Assembly (NCBI GenBank): GCA_947452355.1
Contig: CANGCU010000035.1
Span: forward strand, 1-10,337
Reading direction: 5' to 3'
Source: Microbacteriaceae bacterium
GTDB lineage: Bacteria; Actinomycetota; Actinomycetes; Actinomycetales; Microbacteriaceae
Length of the DNA stretch: 10,337 nucleotides
Positions 8,357-10,337 of the stretch are shown here, piece after piece. The position numbers and the translations under genes are program-made. The notes beneath the pieces are model-generated. The model had not been told where the DNA came from, made no database searches, and saw only the letters and a program-made list of their open reading frames with translations. The stretch's first letter is position 1. Each line of letters begins with the position of its first letter.

Positions 8357-8395
8357 TGAAGCGTCGCTTCACAGAATTTGATTTCGAAAGAAATC
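8357..8395 (+). other. Tandem hairpins in the RNase E leader
   Basis: Two consecutive perfect hairpins. The first is TGAAGC (8357-8362), loop GTC, GCTTCA (8366-8371). The second is GATTTC (8380-8385), loop GAAA, GAAATC (8390-8395), a 6-bp stem capped by a GNRA-type tetraloop, extendable by a U-G pair (8379/8396). They end 3 bases before the GAGAGG ribosome binding site (8399-8404). They would lie in the 5' untranslated region if transcription starts upstream of 8357. A start near 8361 would break the first but keep the second. Confidence 0.45.
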
Positions 8396-8415
8396 GCCGA
8401 GAGGTGCACCAGATA

Positions 8416-10337
8416 ATGGTGGAAAACAACGATTTTGATCCCAACGTATACGTGTCGTCGCCGTTCACGGCCCCTGAAGAACGCGTTCGGCCACAGACCG
8501 ATTTACCTGTCCTCGACGCCGGGGACGCCGCTGTAGTCGAGCCCGCAACACCCGTGGACGGCACTGCCGAAACTGCGGAGGACTCGAAACCTCCGTTCGA
8601 ACCCATCGTTCTCGACAACCCGATGCAACTGGTTTTTCGTCCGCCGGCGGCGCAATATATCCCGGTTCGTTCCGTTCGTTCGATGGAGGACGAGGGACCG
8701 TCGGTTCGCCGACGCACTCGCGGTAATCGCGCAGAACGTTCGGAACGCGTCGAGCGCGTCTACATCGAACCGGAACAAATCACCGAGCCTCAACGTGTCC
8801 GCGGTTCGACCCGCATCGAAGCGAAACGCCAGCGCCGTCGTGATTCGCGGGACACCGGGCGTCGCCGTCCGGTTGTCACCGAAACCGAATTCCTCGCTCG
8901 TCGCGAAAGCGTCGACCGGACGATGGTTGTTCGCACGAAAGACGGCCGAATTCAAATCGGTGTCCTTGAAGACAACGTTCTTGTCGAACACTATGTCGCC
9001 CGCTCAACCGAGTCGAGCATCATCGGAAACGTCTACATCGGCAAGGTTCAGAACGTGTTGCCGTCGATGGAGGCCGCGTTCGTCGACATCGGTCGTGGCC
9101 GTAACGCGGTGCTGTACTCGGGTGAAGTCGATTGGGACGCCGCCGCGACGGAAGAAAACGCCAACCAACCTCGACGAATCGAGATGGCACTTAAGTCGGG
9201 TGACCAGGTTCTGGTACAGGTCACAAAAGATCCCGTCGGACACAAGGGCGCACGTCTCACCAGCCAAGTGAGCCTCCCCGGTCGCTACGTTGTCTACGTG
9301 CCGAGTGGCTCGATTAACGGAATCTCGCGCAAGCTCCCCGACTCCGAGCGCACTCGACTCAAGAAGATCCTGTCGACTGTTTTGCCGGAAAACGCGGGAG
9401 TCATCGTTCGCACCGCCGCCGAGGGTGCAACCGAAGAACAACTGACTCTCGATGTTGAACGCCTCACGACACAGTGGGACGCCATCCAAAAGAAGTCGGA
9501 GAACGTCAACGGGCCCACCCTGCTTCACTCAGAGCCTGACCTTCTCGTCAAGATCATTCGGGATGTCTTCAATGAAGACTTCACGAGCATCGTTATTCAC
9601 GGTAACGACGCGAAGGCCGTCATCACGGATTACCTTCAGCAGGTTGCGCCCGACCTGATCGAACGCATCGTCGACCACAACGACGGAACCGATCCGTTCG
9701 ATACCTATCGAATCAACGAGCAGATCATCAAGGCACTCGACCGCAAGGTGTGGTTGCCGTCGGGTGGTTCGCTCGTCATCGATCGAACCGAGGCGATGAC
9801 GGTCATCGATGTCAATACCGGGAAGTTCGTTGGCTCTGGCGGAAACCTCGAAGAGACAGTGACGAAAAACAACCTCGAATCAGCGGAAGAAATCGTCAGG
9901 CAACTGCGACTTCGTGACATCGGCGGGATCATCGTCATCGACTTCATCGACATGGTCCTCGAGAGCAACCGCGATTTGGTCCAACGACGCCTTATCGAGT
10001 GTCTCTCGCGTGACCGCACGAAGCACCAGGTCGCCGAGATCACGAGCCTTGGACTCGTCCAAATGACCCGAAAGAAACTTGGTCTCGGCCTTCTCGAGAC
10101 CTTCGGCGAACCGTGTGAGGTGTGTGCTGGTCGCGGAATCATCATTCATCACGAGCCGGTAGGAAAAGCTCGTGTGGAGGGCTCGCCCGAGCCTGGTGCA
10201 TCGCGCCGAGGCCGCGGAAAACAGCAGACAACCCCGAAGCAATCGAAATCGGGGCAAACGGGAACCCACGAGATCACCGACAGCGCTCGGAACGCTCTCG
10301 CGGCGATCGCGACCGCGACGGTGAACCATGACGATGC
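8416..10337 (+). CDS. rne: Ribonuclease E/G, truncated by the window edge
   Basis: Endoribonuclease of mRNA decay and rRNA/tRNA processing. The frame is open from ATG 8416 to the right edge (640 codons). Layout: an acidic, probably disordered N-terminus (1-90); an arginine-rich stretch (about 100-160); the S1 and 5'-sensor region from about 170, including VDIGRGRNAVL (223-233); then the DNase I-like catalytic region with metal ligands D465 (VIDVNTG) and D509 (IDFIDM), equivalent to E. coli D303 and D346. CEVC (C567, C570) is the zinc-link. The tail after residue 578 is basic and low-complexity, with an ITDSARNALAAIA segment recalled from Microbacteriaceae homologues. The central catalytic domain with flanking disordered arms is the actinobacterial RNase E architecture. 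GAGAGG (8399-8404) precedes the ATG; an in-frame GTG at 8404 is a weaker alternative. Divergent from the VKOR gene. RNase E versus G naming is by architecture. Confidence 0.95.
   Translation, partial: MVENNDFDPNVYVSSPFTAPEERVRPQTDLPVLDAGDAAVVEPATPVDGTAETAEDSKPPFEPIVLDNPMQLVFRPPAAQYIPVRSVRSMEDEGPSVRRRTRGNRAERSERVERVYIEPEQITEPQRVRGSTRIEAKRQRRRDSRDTGRRRPVVTETEFLARRESVDRTMVVRTKDGRIQIGVLEDNVLVEHYVARSTESSIIGNVYIGKVQNVLPSMEAAFVDIGRGRNAVLYSGEVDWDAAATEENANQPRRIEMALKSGDQVLVQVTKDPVGHKGARLTSQVSLPGRYVVYVPSGSINGISRKLPDSERTRLKKILSTVLPENAGVIVRTAAEGATEEQLTLDVERLTTQWDAIQKKSENVNGPTLLHSEPDLLVKIIRDVFNEDFTSIVIHGNDAKAVITDYLQQVAPDLIERIVDHNDGTDPFDTYRINEQIIKALDRKVWLPSGGSLVIDRTEAMTVIDVNTGKFVGSGGNLEETVTKNNLESAEEIVRQLRLRDIGGIIVIDFIDMVLESNRDLVQRRLIECLSRDRTKHQVAEITSLGLVQMTRKKLGLGLLETFGEPCEVCAGRGIIIHHEPVGKARVEGSPEPGASRRGRGKQQTTPKQSKSGQTGTHEITDSARNALAAIATATVNHDD

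Noticed and set aside
8356..8415. Upstream in-frame TTG or GTG start for the RNase E gene
   Set aside because: TTG at 8356 has no ribosome binding site, and GTG at 8404 overlaps the GAGAGG that serves the ATG at 8416. The ATG gives the family-like MVENN start.
8664..8681. Short tandem repeat of a 9-base unit (GTTCGTTCC then GTTCGTTCG)
   Set aside because: Only two copies, inside the RNase E arginine/serine-rich arm (VRSVRS). Best explained as low-complexity coding sequence.
8503..8991. 162-codon open frame on the minus strand
   Set aside because: Antisense to the 5' end of the RNase E gene, in whose frame the conserved protein is seen. No motif in the minus-strand product.

Overview
The window looks like an ordinary stretch of core chromosome from a high-GC actinobacterium. 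Protein motifs and gene order (ileS-folC-DUF4233-ndk, then a VKOR-family gene and an RNase E/G gene) most resemble Microbacteriaceae. This placement rests on recognised motifs and synteny from memory; no database search was run. Coding density is very high. No stretch of 300 bases lacks a gene, and I see no tRNA, rRNA, CRISPR, insertion sequence or phage signal.

Left part (minus strand): a TspO/MBR membrane protein (1692-2210) lies upstream of, and points the same way as, the valine-tRNA ligase gene valS. valS runs off the left edge, so only its first 532 codons are present. The 94-base gap between them carries two short hairpins. Middle part (plus strand): ileS (2279-5464), folC (5461-6801), a DUF4233 membrane protein (6798-7142) and ndk (7139-7555) are joined by 4-base start/stop overlaps at every junction, so they almost certainly form one translationally coupled operon. 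ileS has a TAGAAT -10-like box ending 8 bases before its ATG, which suggests a leaderless transcript. Right part: a VKOR-family gene on the minus strand (7552-8238) converges on ndk, and their stop codons overlap by 4 bases. It diverges from an RNase E/G gene (8416 to the right edge, truncated) across a 177-base spacer. That spacer holds a 19-bp near-palindrome and two consecutive hairpins just before the RNase E ribosome binding site.

Functionally the window combines tRNA charging (ValRS, IleRS), folate polyglutamylation, nucleotide balance (Ndk), RNA decay and processing (RNase E/G), envelope disulfide formation (VKOR) and a small porphyrin/stress-associated membrane protein (TspO). Both synthetases look like the archaeal/eukaryotic-like subtypes of their families rather than the E. 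coli-like ones. I found no evidence of a new multi-gene system. The points most worth checking are regulatory: the leaderless ileS start, the structured RNase E leader and the palindrome in the divergent spacer.
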